A stretch of 64,000 bases of DNA from assembly GCA_030581615.1 (NCBI GenBank), contig JAKTTT010000055.1, positions 62,001 through 126,000 of the forward strand, in the 5' to 3' direction. This document shows positions 34,346-44,918 of the stretch, in pieces. Source of the DNA: Alloascoidea africana (lineage: Eukaryota > Ascomycota > Alloascoideomycetes > Alloascoideales > Alloascoideaceae). The position numbers were made by a program, and so were the translations under genes. The stretch's first letter is position 1; the number at the start of each line of letters is the position of its first letter. The notes under the pieces were generated by a model, which searched no databases, was not told where the DNA came from, and saw only the letters and a program-made list of their open reading frames with translations.

Positions 34346-35404
34346 ATGTCATTCTCTATCTCGTCCCCGCGTACCCCAAATCAACAGCAACGATCGGCTT
34401 CCAAATCTCGTTCCGTTCTTCAGCATGTCACAAATGGTCATCCATATGCTCACGACAGTTTCGCAAAATCCCCTCCTGGAATAAAGACAGATGAAGGGAG
34501 CGTTAATAGCGAATTAAAAAAGACTGACTCCGTTATGAACCTTACCGCCCCTTCACTGTACGGTTTTTTTGAAGGATCAGACATTGTGCCTGGAGAAGAG
34601 TCAAACACCGAGCTGGCTGCAAAGCTGGACTTTATCACTGGCGAACCCATCTCTGGGCCGGGAGTTGGATTAGGGGCAACCGGTATCAATGCTGCTAGTC
34701 CAGCGTTTAAGAAAAGGAAAGGACACACTTTTTCATTCCCGCAGACCCATCATCACGGACCGAACGTTCCAGTGCATAGATCGCCAATAAAAACCTTTTT
34801 CAGGACGCTGACGAGTCTAATCCCTCGACTTGTTGTTCTTTTCCTCTTTGGAATAGGATACGCAACGATTGCAAGCAACATTCATGATAACCACTTTTTG
34901 ACACCTCAGTTTTTGGCTCATCCTCTTACGCTTAGCAGTTACTCAACGCTGGCTGTTCCAACTTGGGTAGTTTCCGGTCTTGAAGGGATACTTTTGGGGG
35001 TCCTTCTTCCCATTTTTGACCGTCTTGTTCAAAGCAAGGTTCCAACTTCCTCTTCTTCTACAAACGACTTTGGCACCATCCTGAGAGCAACCTGTGCATT
35101 TTTGGGAATTGGTTATGGTATTCGAAAGATTAACTGGACCTCTTCGATTCAGGCCGCTTTATCATGGGCACTGCTGAACCCCTGCCTCTGGTTCATTTTA
35201 GATGGCACTTTCACAGGCTTAGCCTTTAGTGGCATTCTTGCCTCTTTTATCACTGTTGGAGTAGTTAGCATTGATGCTGGCAATTTCACCTTGGTCAAAG
35301 GTGAAGAAGTATGGGTCGTGTACGTTTGGATATGTAGCTTTTTCTTTTGTGGGCTCATAATCTTTGGCAATTTAGGGCGATTGCTCTTTAAGAGGCCAAA
35401 CTGA
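34346..35404 (+). CDS. INSIG-family ER membrane protein (Nsg1/Nsg2-like)
   Basis: INSIG-type proteins sit in the ER membrane. In S. cerevisiae Nsg1/Nsg2 stabilise HMG-CoA reductase; in fission yeast Ins1 regulates it. The 352-aa protein has a hydrophilic Ser-rich N-terminus (about 1-145) containing the short motif APSLYGFFEG. A block of about six hydrophobic segments follows (from LIPRLVVLFLFGIGYATIAS to VYVWICSFFFCGLIIFG). Typical family positions include PTWVVSGLEGILLGVLLPIF, RATCAFLGIGYGIRKINW and NPCLWFILDGTFTGL. The C-terminus is short and basic (GRLLFKRPN). No intron is needed. I cannot tell which of Nsg1 or Nsg2 it would be; a single ancestral gene is likely. Confidence 0.85.
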   Translation: MSFSISSPRTPNQQQRSASKSRSVLQHVTNGHPYAHDSFAKSPPGIKTDEGSVNSELKKTDSVMNLTAPSLYGFFEGSDIVPGEESNTELAAKLDFITGEPISGPGVGLGATGINAASPAFKKRKGHTFSFPQTHHHGPNVPVHRSPIKTFFRTLTSLIPRLVVLFLFGIGYATIASNIHDNHFLTPQFLAHPLTLSSYSTLAVPTWVVSGLEGILLGVLLPIFDRLVQSKVPTSSSSTNDFGTILRATCAFLGIGYGIRKINWTSSIQAALSWALLNPCLWFILDGTFTGLAFSGILASFITVGVVSIDAGNFTLVKGEEVWVVYVWICSFFFCGLIIFGNLGRLLFKRPN

Positions 35405-35614
35405 TCCACTATGCCAAGGATAATACAAATCATTTCTTTTTTTCTTAATTTGCATTGAAAATTTCATACATTAATAATACGCGCATCACAAATTCCAATT
35501 GCAACAAAGTAGAAAAAAAGTGGTAACAACGCGCGTACATACGGTTTCATTGTTAATATGTAAAACCTCACTGTAAGTAGATATTAACTGTTTCTACACT
35601 GTCCCATCCATGCT

Positions 35615-37549
35615 TTATAACAATACTTCGGCATTGATCTCAACACTACTGGCAGCATAAGGAATCTCAAACTTGTTCAAGACATCGGGATGCAGGACAC
35701 CAATTTCACCAATGACCTTGAAATCCGATTTCTTGCTTGATCTGAAAAAGACAGATGCGCCTCTTCCAGGGAAGAAAGTGGGACTGTTATTCTCCTCGAT
35801 ATAGTAGGCCTTTTCCGAGCTTTCCAGACTTTCAGGTTGATCCTTGTTGACCAGGCTGACTCTCATCATCTTCATTATACGATCCAGAAGACCCTGAACA
35901 ATTTCAAATCCAGATTGCTTTCCGGCATAAATAGCCACCCAGTTTCTCTGGTTGAAGGCCTTTCTCTCGAGACTGTCATCTTTGAACACAACGTCCGAGG
36001 ACTCAAAAACCTTGATTGGCAGACTGTGTTTCCTGTTTTCACGGATTGTCTTAAGCAAACCGGGGATTAAACTGGTACGCACAACCTGGTACTCAACCGT
36101 CTTTGGATTTGCCAACTTGACAGCAATTTGACCGTTATCTTTCTTGTTGAGGAACTTGAAGTTCTCATCGTGACTGCACAAAATCAACGGCATAACCTCT
36201 GTCCATCCTGCCATTGCAGTTTCTCTTCTCAAGATATCGGAGATCTTGTTGATTGGTAGCGGTTCGGCAATGACAGATTCTGACTTTGCAACTGTCTTGA
36301 CCAGGTTGTTGAAGCCGTAGCCTACAGCAGCATCCTCCATGATATCACACTGGTGTAGAATATCTGGTCTGGTTGTTGGGATTTCCACATCCAGCAGATC
36401 GCTATCTGTCTTTGATGGAGTTGAAACAAGTGACATCTTTGTAAGCAAAGCGCTGATTTCTTCAGCAGAGAGTTTCAGACCGAGACAAGAGTTGATATAG
36501 CTGACCTGTGCCGTCATTTTCCTTGGTGATAGATTTGGAGTGACTCTGGATTCTCCATTGTGCTCAGAAATGATCTCAACTGGCTCAATTGTGAAAGGCT
36601 CAGAACAGTATTCTGAAAACATTGCAACCACCTGGTTAATAACAATATCCAATTTGGTCCTATCAGTGGCTGTAGTCTCGATGAAAATATTCTTTGTGTT
36701 CAAGGTGATTTTGGAGTGCTCGGAGTTGATGATAGGAGGAAGTGACAGAACAGTCTCGTTGTTATCAAAAATGATGGGATAGATGGGGGAGTGGCTAATG
36801 ATTCCCAAGAACCTGCCCAGGTTCTTGTCCTTTTCGTAAAAGGACACCAATTCAGTACCGTTGATCTTCTTGGTTTGGTTAAGTGGTACAAAATTAATAT
36901 CTTTTTGTTCAGGAGCCTTGTAATGGAAAGGCCCGGTGATGGCATCCAAATCGTGAGTACCGATAGCTACCAGGGTTCTATTTCTACACAGATTCGAATG
37001 GAGCTTTTCCTGAAGACCGATGAAGGATTCATATCTGCGAGCATCAAAAGTGACATTTCTCAAGATCGCAGCGGCAGCATAGGGACGGATCTTGCTTGTC
37101 TCTTCCGAAATTGTCAACGTGTACTTTGCCGGAAGCAGCTTGTAAACGGGAGGCTTGACTCTTCCTAGAAAGACATTGAGGGCTCTTGCAATACCTTCAA
37201 AACAGAGCATATCATATCTATTTGCTGGTATTTCGATTTTTAACTGGGGTCTTTCCCCAAGCTTGAGAGCCTCTTCAGTGTTCTACAACATAGTTAATAA
37301 CCAAACTTTTGGGTACTATTCCAGCCTGATCTTTTCCAATTACTTACATCCTCATCCAGCTCGATACCAAATTCAAAGCAGAGCTCATCAAACTCTTCAG
37401 TGGTATAGGTATGTCTAACCAAATCATGTCCCCACAACGGTTAGCGTTCATTTTTTTTTCTGAAAATCGGGCAAGACAAGGCCTCGGCCAGATTGAACAT
37501 ACCCAAGAGCTTTATACAGATCTTCCTTATCGACTGCGATCGTAGGCAT
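35615..37549 (-). CDS. FRS1: cytosolic phenylalanyl-tRNA synthetase beta subunit
   Basis: Beta subunit of the heterotetrameric (alpha2-beta2) enzyme that charges tRNA-Phe; it carries the editing and tRNA-binding modules. Three exons on the minus strand: 37549-37503 ([16 protein letters not shown]), 37414-37348 ([20 protein letters not shown]) and 37282-35615. Intron 1 has a GTATGT donor, a CGCTAACC branch and a GGTTAG acceptor. Intron 2 has a GTAAGT donor, an ATTAACTA branch and a TTGTAG acceptor. All phases agree. The spliced protein is 593 aa against 595 in S. cerevisiae. After the N-terminal domain come PANRYDMLC, the B3/B4 editing region, the B5 domain ([20 protein letters not shown] with VGYGFN) and the catalytic-like core with [10 protein letters not shown] near the C-terminus. 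It is divergent from SEC4. Confidence 0.95.
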
Positions 37550-37909
37550 TGTTAATGGCAGTTGGATAAAATTCCAGAATGATATATGACTCTTTTCAGC
37601 CAGCTTAGTGCCCGCAGTTACCCAGCGTGTGTAAACCTCAGACCGGGTACACCCTGGCTGCGAGCACGCACCAGAAACACACCCATACACCTCCCAGTGA
37701 AGTCTGACCGGAAACGCCAGATCGGGCCGGCAGAAGACCCGGAAAAAAGCGGGAAGCGGCTGGACCGCGACTGCCTGCTCAAGCTGTGCCTCTGAACCTC
37801 TCCATCGCAGATTCGGTCTCTTTCTGGTCTGTTCTCCTTCTAGCGCCCATATCGTAAAGCCAAGAAGAAAAACCTTTGAAACCCAAAGTCCGCCCTGTGC
37901 CATACATAC
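37550..37909. promoter_or_regulatory. shared divergent promoter region of FRS1 and SEC4
   Basis: 360 bp separate the two start codons. The centre (37640-37760) is G+C-rich, as in other promoters of this window. A minus-strand open frame through here and exon 1 of SEC4 has no similarity. Confidence 0.5.
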
Positions 37910-38706
37910 ATGCCAGCCTCCAGTTCCTCTCCACCTCTCAACCGCGCTTACGATATGGTGATGAAGTTCCTCCTTGTGGGAGACTCTGGTGAGTGTCACA
38001 CGCCATGAGCCCTTAGATCTTTCAACACAGTCTATGTGGTAAACACTCTCCTCTTTTTTTCCCTTTGACTATTGATCTTTGATTTCTTGGTTTGAGATCA
38101 ACTTTTTTTAGCAGACTGGAGTCACTTATTTGGATGAAATACTAACAAACTAGGGTCTGCTCAGGCGTTGGAAAATCATGTTTACTACTGCGTTTCATAG
38201 ACGACCAGTTCAATCCCAGCTTTATCACAACTATAGGCATTGATTTCAAGATTCGAAACATTACTGTTAATGGGAAGCGGATCAAGTTGCAGGTCTGGGA
38301 TACGGCCGGACAAGAGCGCTTTAGAACCATTACTACTGCTTACTACCGCGGCGCAATGGGCATCATCTTGGTTTATGACGTGACAAATGTTCGCACCTAT
38401 GATACAATTAGAACTTGGTACAGCACGGTGAAACAGCATGCCAATAACTTTGCTCAGGTTATGCTTGTTGGAAACAAGTGCGATGAAGAAGATAACAGAG
38501 CGGTTACTTATGAACAAGGTCAGGAACTCGCAAACGATTTGGGAATCCCTTTTGCAGAGGCCAGTGCCAAAACGAATCGTAACGTTGAAGACGTGTTCTT
38601 CCAGCTTGCCAAGTTGGTTCAAGAAAACACACCTGTTGAGCGCGAGAAGGAGGAAAACACTGTAAATGTTTCAAGTGCGTCTACTACGAAATCTGGATGC
38701 TGCTAA
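37910..38706 (+). CDS. SEC4: Rab GTPase of the Sec4/Rab8 family
   Basis: Small GTPase that drives post-Golgi secretory vesicles to the plasma membrane with the exocyst. Two exons: 37910-37988 and 38165-38706. The 176-nt intron (GTGAGT donor, ATACTAAC branch, CTCAG acceptor) interrupts the P-loop glycine codon in VGDSG|VGKS. The spliced protein is 206 aa. G motifs: P-loop GDSGVGKS (24-31), effector region [26 protein letters not shown] and ASAKT. The C-terminus ends SGCC for double geranylgeranylation. The FITTIGIDF effector sequence and the short N-terminal extension match Sec4/Rab8 rather than Ypt1. It is head to head with FRS1. Confidence 0.93.
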
Positions 38707-39050
38707 TCAATACACCCCATATCATACTATTTTTTTTTTATTTGATTTTGGTGTATCGTTTGTTATTCCCCATTTTTTTTAATTTTTTTTTGGTTTTATG
38801 AGCGTTTACCAATCATACTACCCCGCTGGTTTGTTCTTATCACGGTCTTTCTCGCCAATTCGAGTTTTAGCATCATCTACATTTGATCCAAATCCTTTTG
38901 TACGCACTTTATGAGCCATGCTTATTAAACCTCTGAAATTGCATTCTTTCTTTTTTTTGTTTACTTCCTTACTTGATCGCTTACATGCTTTCTCATACAT
39001 ATATTTTGCTACCCATTTTCCACAAAGATGAGCCCACAGCTCTATTCCAT
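38707..39050. other. intergenic between SEC4 and the BMT6-like gene (convergent)
   Basis: T-rich 3' flanks. Nothing recognised. Confidence 0.5.
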
Positions 39051-40364
39051 TTACAGCTTCTCATACAATCTGTAAAAAAACCTCATGTTCTCCAGCTTCA
39101 AAGGGTAACTCAGCCCTTCTTCTACCCTGTACCAAATAGAGTCTTCCTCATCCACAATTCGCCATTTGCTACGATCATTTTCATTTTGGTTTCTACTTTC
39201 AGTTTGGTGTTGACCACAAAGAACATGGTCAATGAGCATTTGAACAGGGAATACTTTTGATCCAACTGTTATATCCGAATAGCTGCTTGCGCTTTCGGTA
39301 ATCAAGAGCAGCGTGCCTTTGCGGCAATGTAGTGAAAGATTGTTGAATAACTGAATCGTTTTCGCCTTGGACTCTGCAAATAACTCGTTAGTTGTAAACA
39401 TGAGGGTTATCAAATTAAGCTCAGGAATAGGAATCGGAATCTTTGTGAAATCATTATCAAGTATATCCGTGTGTGAAAATGATACTCTAACTTTCTTATC
39501 AGCGTCGTACTCTTGTCTACGGTTTTGTACTTGTTCTTGCTCATTTGAATCGGCTACTAAATCAGAGTTGGAATTTCCGAGACTTTCGGCTTCATTCTCC
39601 TTCTCTACAATCGAATCATTTTTTCCGTCTGAATCTGAATCTTTCGAATCCTTATTTTCCACAGGTCCGTTACGCTCTATTTTTCGAGGTCTCACCCAAT
39701 GGCTCTGGATGTATTCATCTATCGTCTCTACAATAACTCCCCAGTTTGCAATATCAACCGCGGACACATGTAGTCTTTGATCATCGTTCTTATCATTCTC
39801 TTCTTGATTTAAAGCAAGAAAAGAAGAACAAAGTCCGATTATTTCAGACCCAGCGCCACCGCCAATACAAAGGGCATTAACAGGTTTTCGACTTTGCAGT
39901 AATGCTCTCACTGGCCCCAAATTTGAATATAAACAGGTGTAGCAAAGCGCTCGTCCAGGTGTCCATCGAACAACGTACGCATTTCTATATGATCCATCTC
40001 CGAAAGCTTGTATGTAATCCCGGTTGTATAAATGGCTTTTCACTTTTTGAATCTCTTCTTTTAAAAGATCCAAATCCTTAAATGCTGATCGAAATGCAAC
40101 TTTGAAGAGCTGTAATATTCTAGTAGATGTAAATGTTGATAAGGGGTCACAAATCTCAAGAACTCGACTGTTATTGTGCGTGGTATGGCTCCCTATTGAA
40201 GTCGACCCTTTTGTTGATTTAATACTTAGCCGAACCGTCTTCTGTTTTGACCGCTGCTTTGGTTTTCCAGCCTTTGAATTCTTCATCGCAAGTGTTGGTA
40301 TTGTCGATTCTTTTTTTTTGTCCAATGTCTTAATTTTCGAAACCCTAATCACACAATCGCTCAC
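39051..40364 (-). CDS. BMT6: putative 25S rRNA (uridine-N3) methyltransferase, Bmt6-like
   Basis: Predicted 437-aa SAM-dependent methyltransferase of the fungal family that includes S. cerevisiae Bmt6, which methylates N3 of U2843 in 25S rRNA. A basic, Lys-rich N-terminus (residues 1-60) would suit a nucleolar protein. The conserved part begins around YNRDYIQAFGDGSYRNAYVV, followed by RWTPGRALCYTCLYSNL and the SAM-binding glycine motif NALCIGGGAGSEIIGL. A lineage-specific acidic insertion (about residues 225-290) lies between the domain halves. Then come LITLMFTTNELFAESK, TLLLITESASSY and the terminal FFYRLYEKL. Family recognition rests on the YxxRWxPxRA and CIGGGAG region; the exact target nucleotide is inferred. 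Confidence 0.72.
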   Translation of the reverse strand: MSDCVIRVSKIKTLDKKKESTIPTLAMKNSKAGKPKQRSKQKTVRLSIKSTKGSTSIGSHTTHNNSRVLEICDPLSTFTSTRILQLFKVAFRSAFKDLDLLKEEIQKVKSHLYNRDYIQAFGDGSYRNAYVVRWTPGRALCYTCLYSNLGPVRALLQSRKPVNALCIGGGAGSEIIGLCSSFLALNQEENDKNDDQRLHVSAVDIANWGVIVETIDEYIQSHWVRPRKIERNGPVENKDSKDSDSDGKNDSIVEKENEAESLGNSNSDLVADSNEQEQVQNRRQEYDADKKVRVSFSHTDILDNDFTKIPIPIPELNLITLMFTTNELFAESKAKTIQLFNNLSLHCRKGTLLLITESASSYSDITVGSKVFPVQMLIDHVLCGQHQTESRNQNENDRSKWRIVDEEDSIWYRVEEGLSYPLKLENMRFFYRLYEKL

Positions 40365-41975
40365 AACCTTTCTTCCACACTAAAGTAGGGTAACTTGTTG
40401 TTTTTTTATAAATGTGAAAAATAATTCCCAGCATTTCCTTTTTTTTTTCTCTTTCTTCTAACACCAGATCCAGTCAGTATGTCTCTGTCCCTTGCCTAGT
40501 AAGTGGGCAGTGACTATACATGGCATTTCGGCGCTCGAGTTGGAGGCAGAATCAGAGTTCGGACGTGTTACGTTCTTCAGTGGGTCCCTCCACCTGGGGG
40601 TTTTGAGCTATTGAAGTGCGGATTGTCGCCATTCCCCTATGGGTTTTGGTCTCTGTTGAAAGTCAAAATTACGATTATCCCCGTCGATGGATCTAAGAGA
40701 GATTGAGGCTTCATTTCGTCCTGGTTTTGAGCACCCTTTTAAAGGTGTTGCTCGATCAGGCGGGTTGCTGAGACTATGACATATTCCTAAACGCTGTGGA
40801 CGGCCATTGGCTAATGGACATTTGGGTAAAACCATGTCATTGTCATTTATTTATGATATACTTTTAGAGTTGGTTAGATTGAATAGAAAAGTTGTAATGT
40901 TTGAGCATGATATGAACATTGGACGAAGTTTACAGTAGTAACTTTCCCAAAGATTTCGCTTCTCACATCATCGAGTCTAATGGCGACACCACCTACCAGA
41001 TGAGATAGCAAGTGGCAAGCCCAAGAGGACACTTGAAATTATAATGGGTAAGCGCTTTACGCTGGTAGTTAATTGCTTCAAGCCCAGGAGTGTTAATATA
41101 CCTAGTCTATTTTTCTAGACATCTCAACGGCCCCTGCCTCTCATTGAACTGAGCACTTGACTGGTCATATGTTTCCGCAGTTCCATTCATTTGATAAAAA
41201 CAAGTAAATCATTGGATTGAAAGCGGCGAACAAGAACAAGATTAGAAAACAAGTCCCTAGCCCAAAGTCATACTCATGATCAAAGCATGGCTCCTACATT
41301 AAGTTGTAGTTTGAGAGTATGGGTGGAGGTGGTAAGCACAAACTTAGGCCAAGATTCATAATGCTTTTAGCACGTTTTTGTTTTTGTTTTCGATTTCGAT
41401 TTCGGAATTGAATCCACCGACTATTAATTGAACGTAAATAATATTCGCTTTTGTTGCATCGTTATCTAATTCAACTATTCCCAAATCATGCGATGCCATA
41501 TATCAATATGTATACTACTGTCCTCATTTTGTGGTTTTCCTGATCTAGTTCAAATCCACAATTCAAATTTCTGATCTAATATACTGTTCGTATTCAAAGT
41601 ACACGTATAGAACCTACATGTAACACCAAATGTCTGGATAAAACAATAAAGTGGGTCGTGTGGGGATTTGGTGGGGAAAGAGAGGAACAGGCAGGAGTAA
41701 CATCAACTAGCAACATGGTTCAGTAACAAACACATCACTCTAAGTTAACAGGAAAAGACTATAAACTAACAGCGATAGCAATGACAATATGATATATCGC
41801 TTGGAATAAGAGAAAAGCTAAGTATGTAGATAGAGAAAACTAGTGGAAGAGCCCTTATCTCCATTTTACCCGGCTTATGAGGTATCTGAGTCATCGGAAG
41901 TTTCTCGTCTAATATGAAGAGAGTTGAATTTGTCTTTTTTCCTCCTCTTCTTTCTCTTCGTCAACCACATTTATC
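40365..41975. other. intergenic between the BMT6-like gene and ILV6
   Basis: 1.6 kb of divergent intergenic DNA. There is an ATG at 40479 with a donor-like GTAAGT shortly after it, but I found no exon to join it to. A Gcn4-type site lies near the right end. Confidence 0.5.
41887..41893 (+). promoter_or_regulatory. Gcn4-type site (TGAGTCA) upstream of ILV6
   Basis: TGAGTCA lies 83 bp upstream of the ILV6 start, the third amino-acid biosynthetic gene in this window with such a box. General amino-acid control of ILV genes is known in S. cerevisiae. Confidence 0.6.
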
Positions 41976-42926
41976 ATGACTGTAGTCTCAACGTTGCGGT
42001 TGCCTGGAGTCAAGACATTGGTACGATCTGGATCCCGATTGGGATCGTTGAGCTCGATTCAAATCAAAACCGATATCCGTAAAAGTAGCTCTTTATCCGC
42101 CTTATCCTACAAAACCTTGCACAGAAATGCTAAGCGTCCTCCTCTACCAACGATTGAAACTCCAAACTGGTCTGCAAATACTGCTGTTTCGTCTATTCTC
42201 TACGAAACTCCTCTCCCATCTACAGCCCCCGTTGAGCCCCATGTTCTGAACTGCCTGGTGCAAAACGAGCCTGGTGTCCTGTCCCGTGTATCGGGGACGT
42301 TGGCGGCCCGTGGTTTCAACATTGACTCTTTGGTTGTCTGCAATACAGAGGTCAAGGATCTATCACGAATGACGATTGTCTTGAAAGGACAGGATGGTGT
42401 TATTGAACAAGCCAGAAGACAAATTGAAGACCTTGTGCCTGTGTATGCCGTTTTGGATTATACCCAAGCTGAAATCATCAAGCGCGAGCTATTGCTCGTT
42501 AGAGTTTCGTTGCTTGGCCCTGAGTACTTTGAAGATTTGATTGCACACCATGTAGAGCATCTCGGGACTACTGATGCTTTGGGTGCCGCGAAAAAGGGAC
42601 CTAAGCATTTCCACCCAAGCAATATTCCTCCTAGTGAAGCATTGAGACATAAACACCAACATTTGGATGCTATCACCCGGTTGGCTCAACAATTTGGAGG
42701 CCGGATTGTGGATGTTTCGGATCGAAACTGTATTGTGGAACTATCCGCAAAACCCTCGAGAGTTTCCTCCTTTTTGCATCTTGTTAACCCATTTGGAGTT
42801 CTCGAGGTTGCTCGTTCAGGAATGATGGCACTTCCGCGTACTCCATTGGAAAATAAACAGCTTGATAATGAGCCATCGTTGGATGCTTCCGATGTTGTTG
42901 ATGCCTCCACGCTTCCTCCCGGTTAA
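41976..42926 (+). CDS. ILV6: acetolactate synthase regulatory subunit, mitochondrial
   Basis: Regulatory partner of the Ilv2 catalytic subunit; confers valine feedback inhibition and ATP reversal in branched-chain amino-acid synthesis. The 316-aa protein begins with a basic, hydroxylated presequence (about residues 1-50: LRLPGVKTLVRSGSRLGSLS) fitting mitochondrial import. The ACT domain follows (VLNCLVQNEPGVLSRVSGTL, AARGFNIDSLVVCNTEVKDL, SRMTIVLKGQDGVIEQARRQ). The C-terminal ALS-SSU domain contains KRELLLVRVSLLGPEYFE, HLDAITRLAQQFGGRIVDVS and the end LVNPFGVLEVARSGMMALPR. A poorly conserved insertion with several His lies around residues 205-230. No intron is needed; length matches the yeast family (309 aa in S. 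cerevisiae). Confidence 0.96.
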   Translation: MTVVSTLRLPGVKTLVRSGSRLGSLSSIQIKTDIRKSSSLSALSYKTLHRNAKRPPLPTIETPNWSANTAVSSILYETPLPSTAPVEPHVLNCLVQNEPGVLSRVSGTLAARGFNIDSLVVCNTEVKDLSRMTIVLKGQDGVIEQARRQIEDLVPVYAVLDYTQAEIIKRELLLVRVSLLGPEYFEDLIAHHVEHLGTTDALGAAKKGPKHFHPSNIPPSEALRHKHQHLDAITRLAQQFGGRIVDVSDRNCIVELSAKPSRVSSFLHLVNPFGVLEVARSGMMALPRTPLENKQLDNEPSLDASDVVDASTLPPG

Positions 42927-43229
42927 ACACACAAAATAATCAAAAAAAAGAAAGGTCGTCCTACTATCATAATTTGTATGATTGTTTTTGTCTATAAATT
43001 ACTCTATCTTGTGCATCATGATAATGTTTAGTTCTCGTTTCTTATTTAGATAGATTTGATAGTTAGCTTTTTTAAGGTCGGATATAAATCATCAACCAGA
43101 AAGCAACGTAAGTGTCTCCAACAAAAACAAAAAAAAAAGGATTAAAAGAAATTGGCACTGACAAAACTTTGTCTCAAGTTCCTGATTAACTACATAAAGC
43201 AAAACCTGTTTTTTTGTAAAAAAAATGCA
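42927..43229. other. intergenic between ILV6 and the membrane protein gene (convergent)
   Basis: AT-rich 3' flanks of two convergent genes. Nothing recognised. Confidence 0.5.
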
Positions 43230-43997
43230 TTAATTTGATGTATCTCCAATTATCAATTCAGTCACAACAGGGTATGTACCAATTGGTACAAATGACAATG
43301 AAAGGCCAACATGGGTTGAAATCAAGATATGAACTGGATCAGGAGAAGCGATTAGTTCTTTCAAAGCGCCATAAATTGCATTTGTAAATTCAACTTTACT
43401 GACAAATCGAAGAGGAGTGTCATGTCCATCTCGAATATCAATCACCAGTGGGGGGACAGTAAAGTCACCAAGCTTCTTTAATTTTGAGCCGTGCTTCTTG
43501 AACTCGCCGTCAAGATTCTCGTCAATTTCTTCATGATGGGATGAAGGAACAGTTGACTTGAGAAACACCGTCACGATATCGGGCTTGATAGTACTGTATT
43601 GTGCTGTATTCGCACCAGCAACCAACATATACCTTCCAAAATTGTTTTCGACATTTGTATAGTTTGGAGTCGTGGTTGCAGATACTTCCAACTCAATGGC
43701 ACCGTACTCTACTCCCACAAGATCCAGTCCCGTAATTTCAAAATCCACAACGTGATCCACAAATCTCAACGCCTCCGGAATTGCAATCTGAGTGAAAAAG
43801 ATAAACCCAAGCCCAACTACAAGTAATACAAAGGGGATCCAAAAGGGCAAGTGGCAAGTTGGTCGGGCTCTTTCGAGAACTGGTCTTCTCCCTCTTCCTC
43901 CTTCTCTTCGGTTATCGGGCAGAAGGGGATCATCTTCCGTCACATACACAACCCTCGTCCTGGTTCTTCGATCGTCATTGCAACAGCATCCAGTCAT
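43230..43997 (-). CDS. single-pass membrane protein of unknown function, vacuole-sorting-like tail
   Basis: Unrecognised 255-aa protein when started at 43997 (MTGCCCNDDRR). An upstream ATG at 44063 would add 22 residues. Visible features: three adjacent cysteines at positions 4-6 (possible palmitoylation), an acidic dileucine motif EDDPLLP near residues 21-27 (AP-3-type sorting signal in other yeast proteins), an Arg-rich stretch, one hydrophobic segment (about 52-76, FWIPFVLLVVGLGFIFFTQI), then a soluble C-terminal domain with NYT glycosylation possibilities. The layout suggests a type II vacuolar or endosomal membrane protein. The lumenal part may belong to the fungal DUF3712/LEA2-like group, but I could not confirm that. 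Confidence 0.7.
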   Translation of the reverse strand: MTGCCCNDDRRTRTRVVYVTEDDPLLPDNRREGGRGRRPVLERARPTCHLPFWIPFVLLVVGLGFIFFTQIAIPEALRFVDHVVDFEITGLDLVGVEYGAIELEVSATTTPNYTNVENNFGRYMLVAGANTAQYSTIKPDIVTVFLKSTVPSSHHEEIDENLDGEFKKHGSKLKKLGDFTVPPLVIDIRDGHDTPLRFVSKVEFTNAIYGALKELIASPDPVHILISTHVGLSLSFVPIGTYPVVTELIIGDTSN

Positions 43998-44918
43998 CTT
44001 TCTGTTTAAAGTGTAATTTTCTATTCGATAGGCGGTGCAAGAAGGCGAAATGGATAGTGGCAATACAAACTTTTTTTTTTTACGTTGCCGATATTAGTGA
44101 TGAGGAGGACCAAGTCTTGATCCCTGAAGTGTGTGTTTACCCGGACTCTGATCCTTCCGGAGAAGGCCAAATCGAGATCTTGGGTAGGGATATTTTGTGC
44201 GATTATGGTTTTACTGATAAGATCAAGAGTCGGTTAATTTGTGCTAGATCTTTAAATGTCGTAATGCTTGGATGCTTGTAGACGCTATAAAATAGTGGGA
44301 GAACGGGAGACTTTTGTTTAGGGTGTCATGCAAAGAGTGAAATGAAAGTCTTGAGATCTCCAGTTGACATTTCTTATTGATGCCTATATCTCTGGTTTGG
44401 TAACTAATCGTGTCCATCTTCAATGACAAAGTCATAGTCTTTAGTTTGGTTTCAAAGAAGTGATGCCCTTGTCTCACTAAACCTGTTTGTGTTCATGAAG
44501 GGTTCAATAAGGTGCTTCACTCCAACAGATGAAAGTTCCACAAACTGACTTGGTGAAGCTTTCTCAATACCATAATCTTCAGAACATTGCATTATCACTC
44601 TCCAAGTTTTTGCTTTGCCCATGACAGAGATTCCGCGAGAATTAGAGAGTGAGGTCTTTAGCGTTTATGCTCTTTTCATCTCGTACTTTTTACGAGTGCC
44701 TGTTACCCCGACAACACGGGCATTATAGGGCGACACGTATATGTTTTTTTGGAGGTCCCTCGAAAGTTTAATACTCTTACATTCTCTTACCACAGACAAA
44801 GCGTGCCTTTGGTTTCACCACCTTCCAAAACCCTCAACTTCGTTTCATTCGTTTTTGGATCAACAAGACAGAAAAAGCTTTCACATATTCTACGTTCATT
44901 TCTTCAAACTGACTCGAA
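43998..44918. other. intergenic between the membrane protein gene and the CFEM gene
   Basis: Divergent upstream regions. Short frames overlap both strands without similarity; no RNA gene recognised. Confidence 0.5.

Noticed and set aside
37448-37999. 183-codon minus-strand frame covering FRS1 exon 1 and the SEC4 start
   Set aside because: Only its last residues are real (FRS1 exon 1); the rest runs antisense through SEC4 exon 1 and the promoter.
40479-40506. ATG followed by a GTAAGT donor, suggesting a short first exon
   Set aside because: The frame hits a stop at the junction and no downstream exon with family similarity was found before ILV6.
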